Positions 18,287 to 26,960 are shown, numbered from the stretch's first letter. The stretch: DNA of 64,000 bases from Pseudomonas saponiphila (GCF_900105185.1 NZ_FNTJ01000001.1:4174501-4238500); one strand, 5' to 3'. A program made the numbers and translations. Notes: generated by a model not told the origin, from the letters alone.

Positions 18287-20398
18287 TTATCCCCTTGGGT
18301 AGGCGGTGCTTGGTGTTCCTGGCATCAGCATGCTGCGAGTAGGGTCAAAGCCCTGGGTGCCGGTCTGTGGCTTGGCGGCCTCTTTGGTCATGCGCTGGAT
18401 GACAACATCGCTGACCTTCTTGCCGTCGATGTACAGGTTGATCGGCTGCTCCTTACTGGTATCAGCCTTTCCTGGAACCGGCGCAACCAACGGCGACCAC
18501 GGTTGTTTCGGGGCATTACTACCCCTGAAGTCATCTGCGAAGGTCGTCTTTGTCAGCTGCATTGATGCCGGAAGGATCAGGTTGGCGCCGGCGATCAGCG
18601 TGTTAAAGATCGTCTGCCAGCCGGTCAGGAAGATCAGCGCAAATGACTTGAAGGCCCCGCCGATATCCCCGTTGAACAGCTTGATGAAGCCAGCTTTCAG
18701 ATCGCCCCACATCAGCGTCAGCGCCCCGCTCACCTCCTTCCAGTTGTTCCAGAGGAGGAAAGCAGCGACCGCAATGGCCGTTATGGCAAGGCCAATAGGG
18801 TTCATCAGCAGCGCCCGGCCAAGAAAGAAGATCCCTTGCCCCAGGAGTTTCAACGGCGATAGGAAGGCCATCACCATTCCGCGCAGAAAGCCCGAGGTCA
18901 GGAACATCCCAACAGCCTTGAAGGAGTCGATCACGAACATGACCAGGTACGTACCGAATCTGGCCATGATCGGAACCAGCGGACCGCCGAGAAATGCTAT
19001 CGCCTGCCCAAGCAGCAAGAACCCGCGGCCGGCAGCAATGACCATATTGATCAAGCCACCCCCGATGAGGAATGCTGACAGGCCGAGCAACGCATAGGTG
19101 AATGCTTTTACTTTGCCTGGGTTTTCACCCATCCACTTAGTGAGATCAATAATGACGTTATTCAGCTTAGTAACGGCAGTTATCGCAAGCGGCAAAACTT
19201 GATCGCCAAGCATCAACATCAGATCCTTCCACTTTGCCGCAAGTTGAACTTCTTTGCCGGCAAGTGTCTTGTCTGTTACTGCTACTGAGGCATCAATGCC
19301 AAGCGCTTTATGCTGAGCCTCAAGCGAGTGATGTAGCTTCTCTATGTTTTTGTCGATCAGCGTAAACATCGCACCGCCAGTCGAGCCAAAAAGCATAGCG
19401 TTAGACTGACCAATAGCCGAATCCGAAGTAATCCCCATGCGTTTATGCATCGGCATGATGATCTTTTCGTAGAACTCTGTCGGGTTCTGGCTGAACATTT
19501 CAGCGCCAATAAGAGGATTACCTTTGAACGCTTTAATTCCCCCCTGCTTGTTCCAAATTACTCTTTTCTCATCCCAAATTCCGTTGGCGACAAGCTCATG
19601 TGCTACCTGGTTAGGGATTTTTACGATGCCATTGAGTCTGTTATAGGCCGTTCTAAGCGAGAAGCCAGCTGTCTGCCCTTTGAGCATAGTGATGATTGGC
19701 TCCATCATGGCGACCGCATCATCACTCATATTCATCGCAGCGATACCGCCGCGCGCTTTGAATTGGCGCAACTGCTCCCAGTTAACCGAGCCGCCAGAGG
19801 TTTGCGTCATCTTCCACCCAGCATCCGCCAGCTCATTGAAGCGCTTGGCCGATTTCAGGCCGCCCGAGTCCTCAATGTAACGCATCATGGCCATGCTGCT
19901 GGTTTTCATAACTGCCTGCGATTCCTCGCTCAGGCCAGATGTTGCATAAGCAATCTTCGACAAAACAGGGGCAGCAATCTTTGCCCCTTCCAGCGCCTCC
20001 ATACCTGGAAGACCACTTTCACGAAAGACGCCTTGCGCCTCGGTAAAAAGTTTCATGTTCGTGGTGATGCTAGTGCCTATAGAGTTCATCCCTTTAACGA
20101 AGCGTTCAGACTCAGCGTTAACAGCGTCAGACATCCCATACAAGGAGAGCTTGGCCATCTCCGTCTGAAACTTCTTGGCCTCGTCCAGGGGGGCCTTAAA
20201 CATCGCCGCGATACCAAGGCCTCCGGCGAACATCGCGCCGCCTATCGCGCCTTGGCGGCCGATGGATGCCAATTGCCGGTTGAGGCGATCAGCATCCTGC
20301 CCTGCGGTATGCAGTCCCCGCGAAATTAGGGCAAGGCCGGCGCTGACATGGTTGATCAGCGACAGCTTGACGGCGACGGAATAAGCCTCAAATGCCAT
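18287..20398 (-). CDS. Tail tape measure protein
   Basis: A 703-residue protein, long and Ala/Gly-rich, with several hydrophobic stretches between about residues 430 and 560 that could insert into the host membrane. The length and position between tail completion/chaperone genes and the hub genes mark the tape measure. It starts two bases from a divergent accessory cassette. Confidence 0.85.
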   Translation of the reverse strand: MAFEAYSVAVKLSLINHVSAGLALISRGLHTAGQDADRLNRQLASIGRQGAIGGAMFAGGLGIAAMFKAPLDEAKKFQTEMAKLSLYGMSDAVNAESERFVKGMNSIGTSITTNMKLFTEAQGVFRESGLPGMEALEGAKIAAPVLSKIAYATSGLSEESQAVMKTSSMAMMRYIEDSGGLKSAKRFNELADAGWKMTQTSGGSVNWEQLRQFKARGGIAAMNMSDDAVAMMEPIITMLKGQTAGFSLRTAYNRLNGIVKIPNQVAHELVANGIWDEKRVIWNKQGGIKAFKGNPLIGAEMFSQNPTEFYEKIIMPMHKRMGITSDSAIGQSNAMLFGSTGGAMFTLIDKNIEKLHHSLEAQHKALGIDASVAVTDKTLAGKEVQLAAKWKDLMLMLGDQVLPLAITAVTKLNNVIIDLTKWMGENPGKVKAFTYALLGLSAFLIGGGLINMVIAAGRGFLLLGQAIAFLGGPLVPIMARFGTYLVMFVIDSFKAVGMFLTSGFLRGMVMAFLSPLKLLGQGIFFLGRALLMNPIGLAITAIAVAAFLLWNNWKEVSGALTLMWGDLKAGFIKLFNGDIGGAFKSFALIFLTGWQTIFNTLIAGANLILPASMQLTKTTFADDFRGSNAPKQPWSPLVAPVPGKADTSKEQPINLYIDGKKVSDVVIQRMTKEAAKPQTGTQGFDPTRSMLMPGTPSTAYPRG

Positions 20399-20429
20399 AA
20401 TGAGCTTCCTTCTTGTGGCGGTTGATCAC

Positions 20430-20666
20430 ATGGCACGCACTCATCGCACGTATCAGTGGAAAGATGGCCGAATCCAGGATGTCGGCTCTATGTATGGGCT
20501 TGATGCAGAGGAGATCCCGCCGAGGCGGCCACAGAAGAAAAAAGGACCAGGAATCGGAATCCAGGACGCGTTACTGCTATTCACTTTCAGCAGCGTGCTA
20601 ATGATTTTTGCTGGAGGAGCCTTACTGGCTTTCCTGCTTGTTGTTTATTCAGTTATTTTCGGGTGA
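20430..20666 (+). CDS. Small membrane protein in accessory cassette
   Basis: A protein of about 78 residues with a charged N terminus (RRPQKKK) and one or two C-terminal membrane segments (ALLLFTFSSVLMIFAGGALL). It is transcribed against the surrounding tail genes. A start at 20400 is also possible. The next gene encodes a lipoprotein, so the pair may act at the cell envelope. I do not recognise the family. Confidence 0.6.
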   Translation: MARTHRTYQWKDGRIQDVGSMYGLDAEEIPPRRPQKKKGPGIGIQDALLLFTFSSVLMIFAGGALLAFLLVVYSVIFG

Positions 20667-20670
20667 TCAC

Positions 20671-21093
20671 ATGCAAAAAGCACTGCCAGCAACTGCGCTA
20701 ACAATCGCGCTTGTACTTAGTGGCTGCTCAAAGGTAGACAAGGAAATTTGCTGGAAGCAGGAGACAAAAGATTCTGTATCAGCTTTAGTTTCCTCTCAAT
20801 CAAAAGACATAGAATCAAGAATAAAAAACTTCTTCGAATTTAAGAAGATAAATATTTACTTCGGATCGATCGATGTAAACATGAAAACATCTGACTACTC
20901 CCTAGAGAAAATCGACAAGGAAACCGAGGCTGTTGAATGCTCATTCAACATGAATATAGAGACCAAGTTCAATTCCTCTGCGACGCTGCAAAACTCAGGC
21001 AAAGTCAGATTTACGTCAAAAGTTGGAGAGCATGGCAGGTACATAGTTTTGGAGAAAGGCGATATCCCTCCAATAGTAGTCGGCCTCAAATAA
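20671..21093 (+). CDS. Lipoprotein, candidate superinfection exclusion factor
   Basis: A 140-residue protein with a clear lipoprotein signal (MQKALPATALTIALVLSGCS). Ser follows the Cys, which predicts outer-membrane sorting. The mature part is charged and soluble. The gene is A+T-rich compared with its neighbours and ends in its own terminator, the mark of a phage moron expressed from the prophage. A role in blocking other phages is a guess from context. Confidence 0.65.
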   Translation: MQKALPATALTIALVLSGCSKVDKEICWKQETKDSVSALVSSQSKDIESRIKNFFEFKKINIYFGSIDVNMKTSDYSLEKIDKETEAVECSFNMNIETKFNSSATLQNSGKVRFTSKVGEHGRYIVLEKGDIPPIVVGLK

Positions 21094-21120
21094 AACAAGC
21101 CCCTTAAAGGGGCTTGTTTA
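21094..21120. terminator. Bidirectional terminator
   Basis: ACAAGCCCC-TTAAA-GGGGCTTGT, with T-rich flanks on both strands, lies between the convergent lipoprotein and antirepressor genes and can serve both. Confidence 0.85.
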
Positions 21121-21131
21121 TTCAAACATGC

Positions 21132-22007
21132 TTATGCAGCAGAATGCATTCCCATCGCATAACCACCAGTCAATCCAAGGCTGCGATAGTTCTGGTACAG
21201 CTCGTCGCGGCGCTTATCCAGGCTTGCAAAGGCTCCACGGCCTTCATTCAGCATGTCAAAGAACAGCATCAGGGTTTTCGAATCAAGCAACTGCGCAGCG
21301 GAAAACATATGTTCTCGATGCCGAGACATTGCAGAAAAATATGACATCAGGCCGTAGAGGTGGCTTGCTTCATATTTATCCAGGGTAATTCCGTCCTTAG
21401 GAGCAGCCTGGATGTACTCGCCTTCCAGAACGACATACGCTGCGATGAAGTTGCGCGCCGCGTCGAGTTGATCCGCTGGAATGTCCGCCGCCGATCGAAC
21501 GCCAAACGCAGCATGGGTCTGCGACCAGATTTTCATGGTTGCACGGCGCTGCACCGCTGCAGGCAGAGAAGACACTTTGCCCTTGACCACAGCACCGAGC
21601 ATGTGGAAGCCGTCAGTGCCGATAGTTTCACCCATGATGGTGCGGGCATCTTCTGGAGCAATCTGGCTCAGCCGCTTTTCGCACTCAATGAAATAGCGGC
21701 GAGCCTGCTTGCCCTTTTCATTTCGCTCAACCATGGCAAGCTCCTTGCCCATGTCCAAGGTGATGCGATATTCCCTGCTTCGACGGCCCCCAGTGCTTTT
21801 GCTCAAAGTTGAGCAAAAGTCTTCGCCCTCTTGAAACCCATACTCGGCAATGCGTCGAGCGATCCAGTCCTTGAAGTGCGTGTCCACCTCAAGGAAGCGA
21901 TGCAGCTCTCGAGCATCAACCAGTTGGGCTTGCTCGCCATGGATTGATCCAGAGAAGACAGGAATAAGCTCGATGACATCAGGTGCCGCTGTGCTATTAT
22001 TCGACAT
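21132..22007 (-). CDS. Phage antirepressor (AntA/B-type)
   Basis: A 291-residue antirepressor. The N-terminal domain has the AntA signature (ELHRFLEVDTHFKDWIARRI, then YGFQEGEDF) and a separate helical C-terminal domain follows. The start at 22007 has GGAG about 13 bases upstream; an extension to 22088 would run through a hairpin and the end of the arc-like gene. Together with arc- and mnt-like genes it forms a P22 immI-like switch that would inactivate a repressor in trans. Confidence 0.8.
   Translation of the reverse strand: MSNNSTAAPDVIELIPVFSGSIHGEQAQLVDARELHRFLEVDTHFKDWIARRIAEYGFQEGEDFCSTLSKSTGGRRSREYRITLDMGKELAMVERNEKGKQARRYFIECEKRLSQIAPEDARTIMGETIGTDGFHMLGAVVKGKVSSLPAAVQRRATMKIWSQTHAAFGVRSAADIPADQLDAARNFIAAYVVLEGEYIQAAPKDGITLDKYEASHLYGLMSYFSAMSRHREHMFSAAQLLDSKTLMLFFDMLNEGRGAFASLDKRRDELYQNYRSLGLTGGYAMGMHSAA
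21973..22000 (+). promoter_or_regulatory. Promoter of the antisense RNA to the antirepressor
   Basis: ATGACA, a 16-bp spacer and TATTAT on the plus strand form a near-consensus sigma-70 promoter inside the antirepressor gene. It is directed away from that gene's body, towards its start codon. Confidence 0.65.
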
Positions 22008-22076
22008 GACGATTTCTTCTCCGAAGTTGATCTCGTTTCCCAAAGCCCTAAGCGCTGCAACGCTTGGGGCTTTTTC
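22006..22076 (+). ncRNA. Sar-like antisense RNA (about 70 nt)
   Basis: Transcription from the promoter at 21973-22000 would begin at about 22006, opposite the antirepressor start codon. It would cover the ribosome-binding site and end at a hairpin (AAAGCCC ... GGGCTTT, with inner AGCG/CGCT) followed by TTTTT at about 22076. Phage P22 has an RNA of similar size, Sar, at the same place, which represses ant translation. No expression data are available here. Confidence 0.6.
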
Positions 22077-22227
22077 ATTTCTGTTCATTCATCACTTCCC
22101 CCTTTGCCTGCTTGATGATCTCAACTAGTTGAGCATTCATTGAGCGGCCCTGATCCTTTGCTTGCTTCTTCAGCCAGTCCATTAGTTCGCATGGGAAGCG
22201 TACCTGGGTGCGCGCGAGTGACTGCAT
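22075..22227 (-). CDS. Arc-like ribbon-helix-helix repressor
   Basis: A 50-residue protein (MQSLARTQVRFPCELMDWLK at the start), nearly the size of P22 Arc. A beta strand is followed by two helices, the RHH fold. AAGGAGG lies just upstream of the ATG. It precedes the antirepressor on the same strand, as in the P22 arc-ant operon, and should repress that operon. Confidence 0.8.
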   Translation of the reverse strand: MQSLARTQVRFPCELMDWLKKQAKDQGRSMNAQLVEIIKQAKGEVMNEQK

Positions 22228-22237
22228 AGTGCCTCCT

Positions 22238-22291
22238 TAGTGACTCTGTGTCACTATACGAGCCGACCAAGGTAGTGTCAACATAGTGACA
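22238..22291. promoter_or_regulatory. Operators between arc-like and mnt-like genes
   Basis: TAGTGAC-TCTGT-GTCACTA is a perfect palindrome at 22238-22256. A second site with TGTCA and TGACA halves spans 22276-22291 and overlaps the mnt-like start codon. These are likely binding sites for the two RHH repressors. Confidence 0.7.
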
Positions 22292-22656
22292 TGACAGACG
22301 AAATTTACAGATCACAGTTCCGCCTCCCTTACCCACTGTACGAGCAGCTCAAAGCAGCGGCAGACGGGAATCGCAGATCGGTTAACGCCGAGCTGGTAGC
22401 TCGCGTTGAAGAAAGCTTCGCCAGCCAGGACAGAAGCAGTGCGGCGAAGTCTGTTTTTGGGGTGAACAAGCAGCTTTTGTTGGCTGGATCCGAAGCGCTG
22501 GATGGCGATAAACCGGTCACCCGAGCAGAACTATGGGAAGTGATCGGTCAAGCTATAACGCATGCCTTGAGCAGCCAGATCGAAACGCCTCCTGACAACG
22601 CCAAGCCAAAGCCCAATACTGGACCGAAATCTCGTAGGCCTCGGGATAAGAAATAG
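22291..22656 (+). CDS. Mnt/Arc-like ribbon-helix-helix repressor
   Basis: A 121-residue protein with an N-terminal Arc-type RHH domain (SQFRLPYPLYEQLKAAADG) and a C-terminal helix that may multimerise. It diverges from the arc-ant operon, the P22 mnt layout. No Shine-Dalgarno is visible, and the ATG overlaps an operator, so the mRNA may be leaderless. Confidence 0.75.
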   Translation: MTDEIYRSQFRLPYPLYEQLKAAADGNRRSVNAELVARVEESFASQDRSSAAKSVFGVNKQLLLAGSEALDGDKPVTRAELWEVIGQAITHALSSQIETPPDNAKPKPNTGPKSRRPRDKK

Positions 22657-22673
22657 CGGTTCAGCTAAACGCC

Positions 22674-23159
22674 TCACAGCAGCGAGCCGTACCCAAGCGC
22701 CTCATGAATCAGCCGACCGCCGACCAAACCCTCTACTGCCGCCGCACCGATGGTGCGGCGGATGAATTCCTTGTTGCGCAGAACCGCTGGCCCCATCACC
22801 GGCCGCGGCGGAATGCGCTGCGTGCCGAATTCGTGATAGACCATCTTGGGATCGGTGGCGCCGATCACCGCCTCAAGGCCATGGCGGACATGGCTGATCG
22901 AGTCACGCATCTGACCAGATGCCTCGAGCGGGGCGTCCGCGCGATAGCCCTTACGGGCTTTCTCGGCCTCGGTTGACTCCGCAAGCTCATTCCATTCTGG
23001 AAACGGTCCAATCCCTTGCTGGTAGTGGCCAATCTCAGCCTTTGCGGTTTCCTCGATGCGCTTGGCGCACGCTTCCAGGCCGCGCTCAAGGCATGCCACC
23101 TCTGCGGCGGCAGCGGCTGCAAGATGAAGGGCCAGGGCGCCCATGCTGTTGAACTCCAT
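22674..23159 (-). CDS. Tail completion / virion morphogenesis protein
   Basis: A 161-residue protein with a central YHEFGTQRIPPRPVMGPA segment, typical of HK97 gp10 or gpS-type morphogenesis proteins. It lies between the tail chaperone and the tape measure, separated from the latter only by the accessory cassette. Confidence 0.65.
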   Translation of the reverse strand: MEFNSMGALALHLAAAAAAEVACLERGLEACAKRIEETAKAEIGHYQQGIGPFPEWNELAESTEAEKARKGYRADAPLEASGQMRDSISHVRHGLEAVIGATDPKMVYHEFGTQRIPPRPVMGPAVLRNKEFIRRTIGAAAVEGLVGGRLIHEALGYGSLL

Positions 23160-23162
23160 GGC

Positions 23163-23752
23163 TCACTCCTTCTTGTCGAACTGCATGCTGTGCCAGTTGA
23201 AAGTACCGGCCCCTTCAAATTCAGAAAACATGATTGAAAAGGCCATCCGCTCATAGTCGGATAGCAAGTCACACCCAAAAACCCTGTCAAAAGGAACCCC
23301 GTTCTTCACCAACCAGCATCGGCTGCGAAAATCGAGGTCCTCAGTCAGTTTTTTGCGGCGGCCTGCTCAGCGCTGAGCGCACTTGCGGCTGACGCGGCGT
23401 CGGCCTTGGCTTTTGCGGCTTCATGTTCAGCAAGCATGTATTTCTCAATCGCATCCATCCCTTCAGCGCCAAGCTCAGAAAGCATCGACTCGATCTGGCT
23501 AAGGGTTTGCGGCAGGCCGAATCCGACATCATCGATGTAAACAACGGATGCAGCTGGAAGCGCAAAAGCCCCCATGTAAACGCTGTTTGCCGCAAGCTCC
23601 CCACCTACAGCCATCACTACCCTTGCCTTTTGCAATGGGTCAAGGGTGCGAAGCTTGATGACTCGGCCAAGGCTGTCGTGGAGCGAAGTGAACTTGGGCT
23701 TTTGATCAACGTGGATCGGAGCTGCGGATTCGGTAACTTTTACTGTGGCCAT
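23163..23752 (-). CDS. Tail assembly chaperone, frameshifted long form (GT-like)
   Basis: A -1 slip at A-AAA-AAC (23354-23348) avoids the TGA at 23347-23345 and continues as LTEDLDFRSRCWLVKNG for 61 codons, giving about 196 residues. The extension resembles small proteins that follow tail chaperones in other phages. Its first codons lack a start of their own, so frameshifting is the best explanation. It parallels lambda G/GT. Confidence 0.75.
23345..23752 (-). CDS. Tail assembly chaperone, short form (G-like)
   Basis: A 135-residue protein with a beta-rich front (KPKFTSLHDSLGRVIKLRTL) and an Ala/Lys-rich C terminus ending in AAAKN at the slippery site. It lies between the tail tube and tape measure regions, where chaperones that load the tape measure protein are encoded. 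Confidence 0.75.
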   Translation of the reverse strand: MATVKVTESAAPIHVDQKPKFTSLHDSLGRVIKLRTLDPLQKARVVMAVGGELAANSVYMGAFALPAASVVYIDDVGFGLPQTLSQIESMLSELGAEGMDAIEKYMLAEHEAAKAKADAASAASALSAEQAAAKN

Positions 23753-23844
23753 GGATAAATCCTCGGGTCAGAGAGTCGTCAAGGAGCATGGCGTGCGGGG
23801 TGACGAGTCCCGCGCCCTGCTTGCGGGGCTGCCATGCAAAACGG

Positions 23845-24270
23845 TTAAACCTTGATACGTCGGCGCGCGGTGAAGGACATGGACTGGCGAATGGTCTTGT
23901 CGCCTTCCTTCTTGCCGGCGTCTTCCAGCTTCAGAATGACGTGCGTGTAGCGCCAGGTAGTGGTGCCCCCGCCGACTTCCTGAATGGTTTCGGTGATGGT
24001 CGCCGGGCTCTGGTTGACGCCGTTGTAGTAGTCGCTTTCGAACTGCGCCCACCAATCGTCCAGCGTCGAGTCAACTCGCTCGGCCTCGAAAGTACCGGTC
24101 CAGCCCTTGGGGATCATCAGCTCATCGGTCTGACCGTTGAGCGGCGTGATTTCCTGGTTGGTGACCTTCGGCTTTGAGTCGAAGGACATGATCTTGCTCA
24201 GCCTGATCGGGCCATAGGGTCCGTTGATATCGATCGCGATATCCTTCCCCGTGTTGTATCCACCTTGCAT
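23845..24270 (-). CDS. Tail tube protein
   Basis: A 141-residue tube subunit starting MQGGYNTGKDIAI. GGAG lies upstream of the ATG at 24270, which is preferred over one four codons earlier. It follows the sheath gene, the usual sheath-tube pair of contractile tails, and the mid region (ELMIPKGWTGTFEAERVD) is family-like. Confidence 0.8.
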   Translation of the reverse strand: MQGGYNTGKDIAIDINGPYGPIRLSKIMSFDSKPKVTNQEITPLNGQTDELMIPKGWTGTFEAERVDSTLDDWWAQFESDYYNGVNQSPATITETIQEVGGGTTTWRYTHVILKLEDAGKKEGDKTIRQSMSFTARRRIKV

Positions 24271-24284
24271 GGCGATCTCCAAAA

Positions 24285-24310
24285 TGAAAAACCCGGCTCT
24301 AGGCCGGGCT
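24285..24310 (-). terminator. Terminator between sheath and tube genes
   Basis: The minus strand reads AGCCCGGCCTAGAGCCGGGT followed by a short T run. It lies directly after the sheath gene and may set sheath-to-tube transcript ratios. Confidence 0.75.
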
Positions 24311-24328
24311 GGATGTGTGGCTTAGCGC

Positions 24329-25885
24329 TTAGGCGGCGCGGGGGGTTGCGGAAGCAACGACGGTGACGGACTGCCCGGCTTCCAGGTTTACGAGGAAGTA
24401 GCGGATCACAGACAGGTACTTGACCTGCACGTCGGCCTGCATGTAGCCCAGGGCTACGCGGGAGTCGGGGTTGTTGCTGGCGTCGATCTGCACGGAGAAC
24501 GCAGGGCCACCGTTGACGTCGCCAATCATTCCTTGCTGCACCAGGACCTGCAGGAAGCTTTCCATGGTCGACTTGGTAGTCCGACGCACATCTGGGGTCT
24601 GCAGTTGGCCAATAACGCCGCCGAAGGAGGCCGCGATGGTCAGAGAGATGAAGTTCGTCATCCGTGTGTAGTTGTCGCCGTTCACCGCGGAGTTGCTGGA
24701 GCAGTTCAGGCCGGAACGGTGGCCGTAGTAGCTGCCGCCCGGGCAAGGATTGGTGATCACGTCCAGGCGCGCGGTGTTGATGGCGCCGATCTCGGCGATG
24801 CTGTACGGCTGCTGCGATAGGTTGCGCTGAGTCGAGATCGCGTTGGTGATCGGCTTGTTAAGCGGGCTCTGGTTTGGCGAAAGTGCGGCGATTTTGGCGG
24901 CCGAAAAAGTCGCCGGCGCTATCATGCGTTTCTGACCATTGACTTGATCCTGCCAGTACACCCAGTCGCCAACCATCACCTTAAGCGCGTAGCTGTCACA
25001 GCCGGCGGTGGTCAGGCTGGTGGAAACGGTGGCGTAGGACGCGCCGGCCGGCCCCTGGGTGACCATGTAGCAGCCTTCAGACAGGCCGTAGGTCAGCATG
25101 GTTGGCCACTGAGTCGAATCGGTCAGATCGATCAGGTTGGCGACCTGGGCACCGCTACCACGCAGGGCGTACATGCCTTTGCGAGTGGAACCGGTGACGC
25201 CGTCGACACCGATCAGTACAGCGTCAGTCAGCGTGGCATTGCCCGAGGTACCCGAGGTAAAGGTGACGGTCTGGGTTGTGGCGGGCGCGGTACTTGAGGC
25301 GCCGACAGTCGCAATCACAAGCTGAGAAGGCCCGCGAATGCCCGACTGTCCGTTGTTCACCGCGCTGACGATGTTTTGCCACAACCCCAAGCCGGTGCCC
25401 GTGATGTTGTCGAAGACTTCCGGAGCTACGCCAGGCAGGGAAACAACCAACTTCCAGCTTGAAGCCGCGGCGCCGGCCGATAGAGTGGCGCTCAGTGAAT
25501 TGCCCAAGGTGCCGGTGTAAAACGCCGTCAAAGTGGCGCCGGTGGCTGTGGCGGTGTCCTTCAGGGTGCTTGTGGCGGCGGTATCAGTACCGTCGGTAAC
25601 GCGCACGGCGCGGATGTTTGAGGCTCCGCCTTGAATGGAGATGGCAATCGCGGTGCAAAGATCGTACTTGCGCACGGTCTGAATGCCGAAGTTCTGCGAT
25701 GCATCGCCAGGGGAGCCGATCAAGGTTGGGCTGTTCACCGGCCCCCAATCGGCGATGCCGACGAGGCCCAGGATATCGGTGGCCACACCGTTGATGTAGC
25801 GGGTCTTTGGCGGAACGATCTGGATGTAGAGATCTGGGGCCTGAAGTGCCGCCGTGTTCAAGCTGCCTGCCGGGTAAATGGGCAT
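24329..25885 (-). CDS. Tail sheath protein
   Basis: A 518-residue contractile sheath subunit. The N-terminal PPKTRYINGVATDILGLVG region, the repetitive Thr/Ala/Gly-rich middle and the C-terminal TRMTNFISLTIAASFGGV region fit Mu gpL-type sheaths. Sheath length and its pairing with a tube gene establish the virion as a myovirus. Confidence 0.9.
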   Translation of the reverse strand: MPIYPAGSLNTAALQAPDLYIQIVPPKTRYINGVATDILGLVGIADWGPVNSPTLIGSPGDASQNFGIQTVRKYDLCTAIAISIQGGASNIRAVRVTDGTDTAATSTLKDTATATGATLTAFYTGTLGNSLSATLSAGAAASSWKLVVSLPGVAPEVFDNITGTGLGLWQNIVSAVNNGQSGIRGPSQLVIATVGASSTAPATTQTVTFTSGTSGNATLTDAVLIGVDGVTGSTRKGMYALRGSGAQVANLIDLTDSTQWPTMLTYGLSEGCYMVTQGPAGASYATVSTSLTTAGCDSYALKVMVGDWVYWQDQVNGQKRMIAPATFSAAKIAALSPNQSPLNKPITNAISTQRNLSQQPYSIAEIGAINTARLDVITNPCPGGSYYGHRSGLNCSSNSAVNGDNYTRMTNFISLTIAASFGGVIGQLQTPDVRRTTKSTMESFLQVLVQQGMIGDVNGGPAFSVQIDASNNPDSRVALGYMQADVQVKYLSVIRYFLVNLEAGQSVTVVASATPRAA

Positions 25886-25899
25886 GGCGTCCTCCTAAT

Positions 25900-25925
25900 G
25901 AAAAAGCCGCCTCAGTGGGCGGCTT
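25900..25925 (-). terminator. Terminator upstream of the sheath gene
   Basis: The minus strand has AAGCCGCC-CACTGA-GGCGGCTT followed by TTT, between the small gene at 25947 and the sheath gene. Confidence 0.75.
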
Positions 25926-25946
25926 CTTGTGTGTGGGTTTCGCTTG

Positions 25947-26129
25947 TTAGGCGTTGGCGACTTTCAGGACATTCCCGGCGCTCTCGCCGGCCAGGACCGC
26001 GGCAACCTCGTCCGGGTCGGTGAGGACTTGGCCAACCTGATAATCGGCGAATGCGAATTTCACGGTGAGGGTGTATGGCGCTTTTGCCTTCGAGGCCGGC
26101 GCTTTGGTGTCTGCAGTATCGGAGTCCAT
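25947..26129 (-). CDS. Small protein before the sheath gene, Mu gp38-like position
   Basis: A protein of about 60 residues (MDSDTADTKAP...). The N terminus is disordered and Ala/Lys-rich. The second half (FAFADYQVGQVLTDPDEVAAVL) resembles small Mu-like proteins of unknown role found just upstream of sheath genes. A Met four codons earlier is also possible. Confidence 0.55.
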   Translation of the reverse strand: MDSDTADTKAPASKAKAPYTLTVKFAFADYQVGQVLTDPDEVAAVLAGESAGNVLKVANA

Positions 26130-26137
26130 GTCGGGCC

Positions 26138-26959
26138 TCAAGGGTTCACAGTTGTTTCAGGAAGCCCGCTTAGGGCGTTGGTGATGTTCAGTACCGGCGC
26201 AATCGCTTCCGCCTGTTGCTGGGTCTGGGTCGTCGCGTAATCCACGGTGTAGATCAGGTCGCGGCGGTACAGCCCAGACTTCTCCTGCGCATCCGTTTGG
26301 ATAGAGTGCGAATAGCGGATGATCCCGTGCGAACCATCCGGCAACGCTATGTCGGTCGCATCAGAGAGGCGCGAATCGATCGGCGATGAGGCCGCGTCCC
26401 GGGAACTTGGCGTTGGTGCCCAGACGGTGATCTGGAACTGCTTCTCCTGGCGTTTCGTTTCCTTGATCGCGGTGCCGAAACCGCCGACGCGCGCAATGAC
26501 GCTGTGGGAGCCTGAGATCGTGATGACTGCCCCGGCGCTGGATGAGCCAGGGATCAGAGCGGAAAGCCCTGTCGCAGCGCTTGTAAGCGTGTCTGATGGC
26601 TGCATGGCATAGACATAGCTGGCCCCGTTCACGTTGATCAGCAGGTTTTGCCGGCTGATCGTGCCTGAGAGCGTGACCGTTGCCCCTGAAACCGTCATTG
26701 TGACGGAGTGCGTCGGAGCAACAAGAAGCGTCCAATCCCGCCCGATGAAACGAGTGGTTTTTCGCTCAGTAGCAAGTGGATAGAGGCTGATGTGAGCCCT
26801 TCCAGCCGTCAAATCACTCTCAAGAACGTTCGGAACGGGCCAGCCCGGGTAAATCTTGACCTGAATCCCGCACACGCTCGGCTGACTGGTCCCGTTTGGG
26901 TACACAATCGCCGCGACCTGTGCGGTCAACTGGTTGAGAACATCGGAAAGGTCGGCCAT
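26138..26959 (-). CDS. Neck/tail terminator-region protein
   Basis: A 273-residue protein located where tail terminator or neck proteins are encoded. N-terminal residues 1-60 and the C-terminal region (SHSIQTDAQEKSGLYRRDLIY) look structural. A Ser/Thr/Gly-rich beta domain at about residues 85-165 appears inserted. I do not assign a family with certainty. Confidence 0.55.
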   Translation of the reverse strand: MADLSDVLNQLTAQVAAIVYPNGTSQPSVCGIQVKIYPGWPVPNVLESDLTAGRAHISLYPLATERKTTRFIGRDWTLLVAPTHSVTMTVSGATVTLSGTISRQNLLINVNGASYVYAMQPSDTLTSAATGLSALIPGSSSAGAVITISGSHSVIARVGGFGTAIKETKRQEKQFQITVWAPTPSSRDAASSPIDSRLSDATDIALPDGSHGIIRYSHSIQTDAQEKSGLYRRDLIYTVDYATTQTQQQAEAIAPVLNITNALSGLPETTVNP

Positions 26960-26960
26960 A

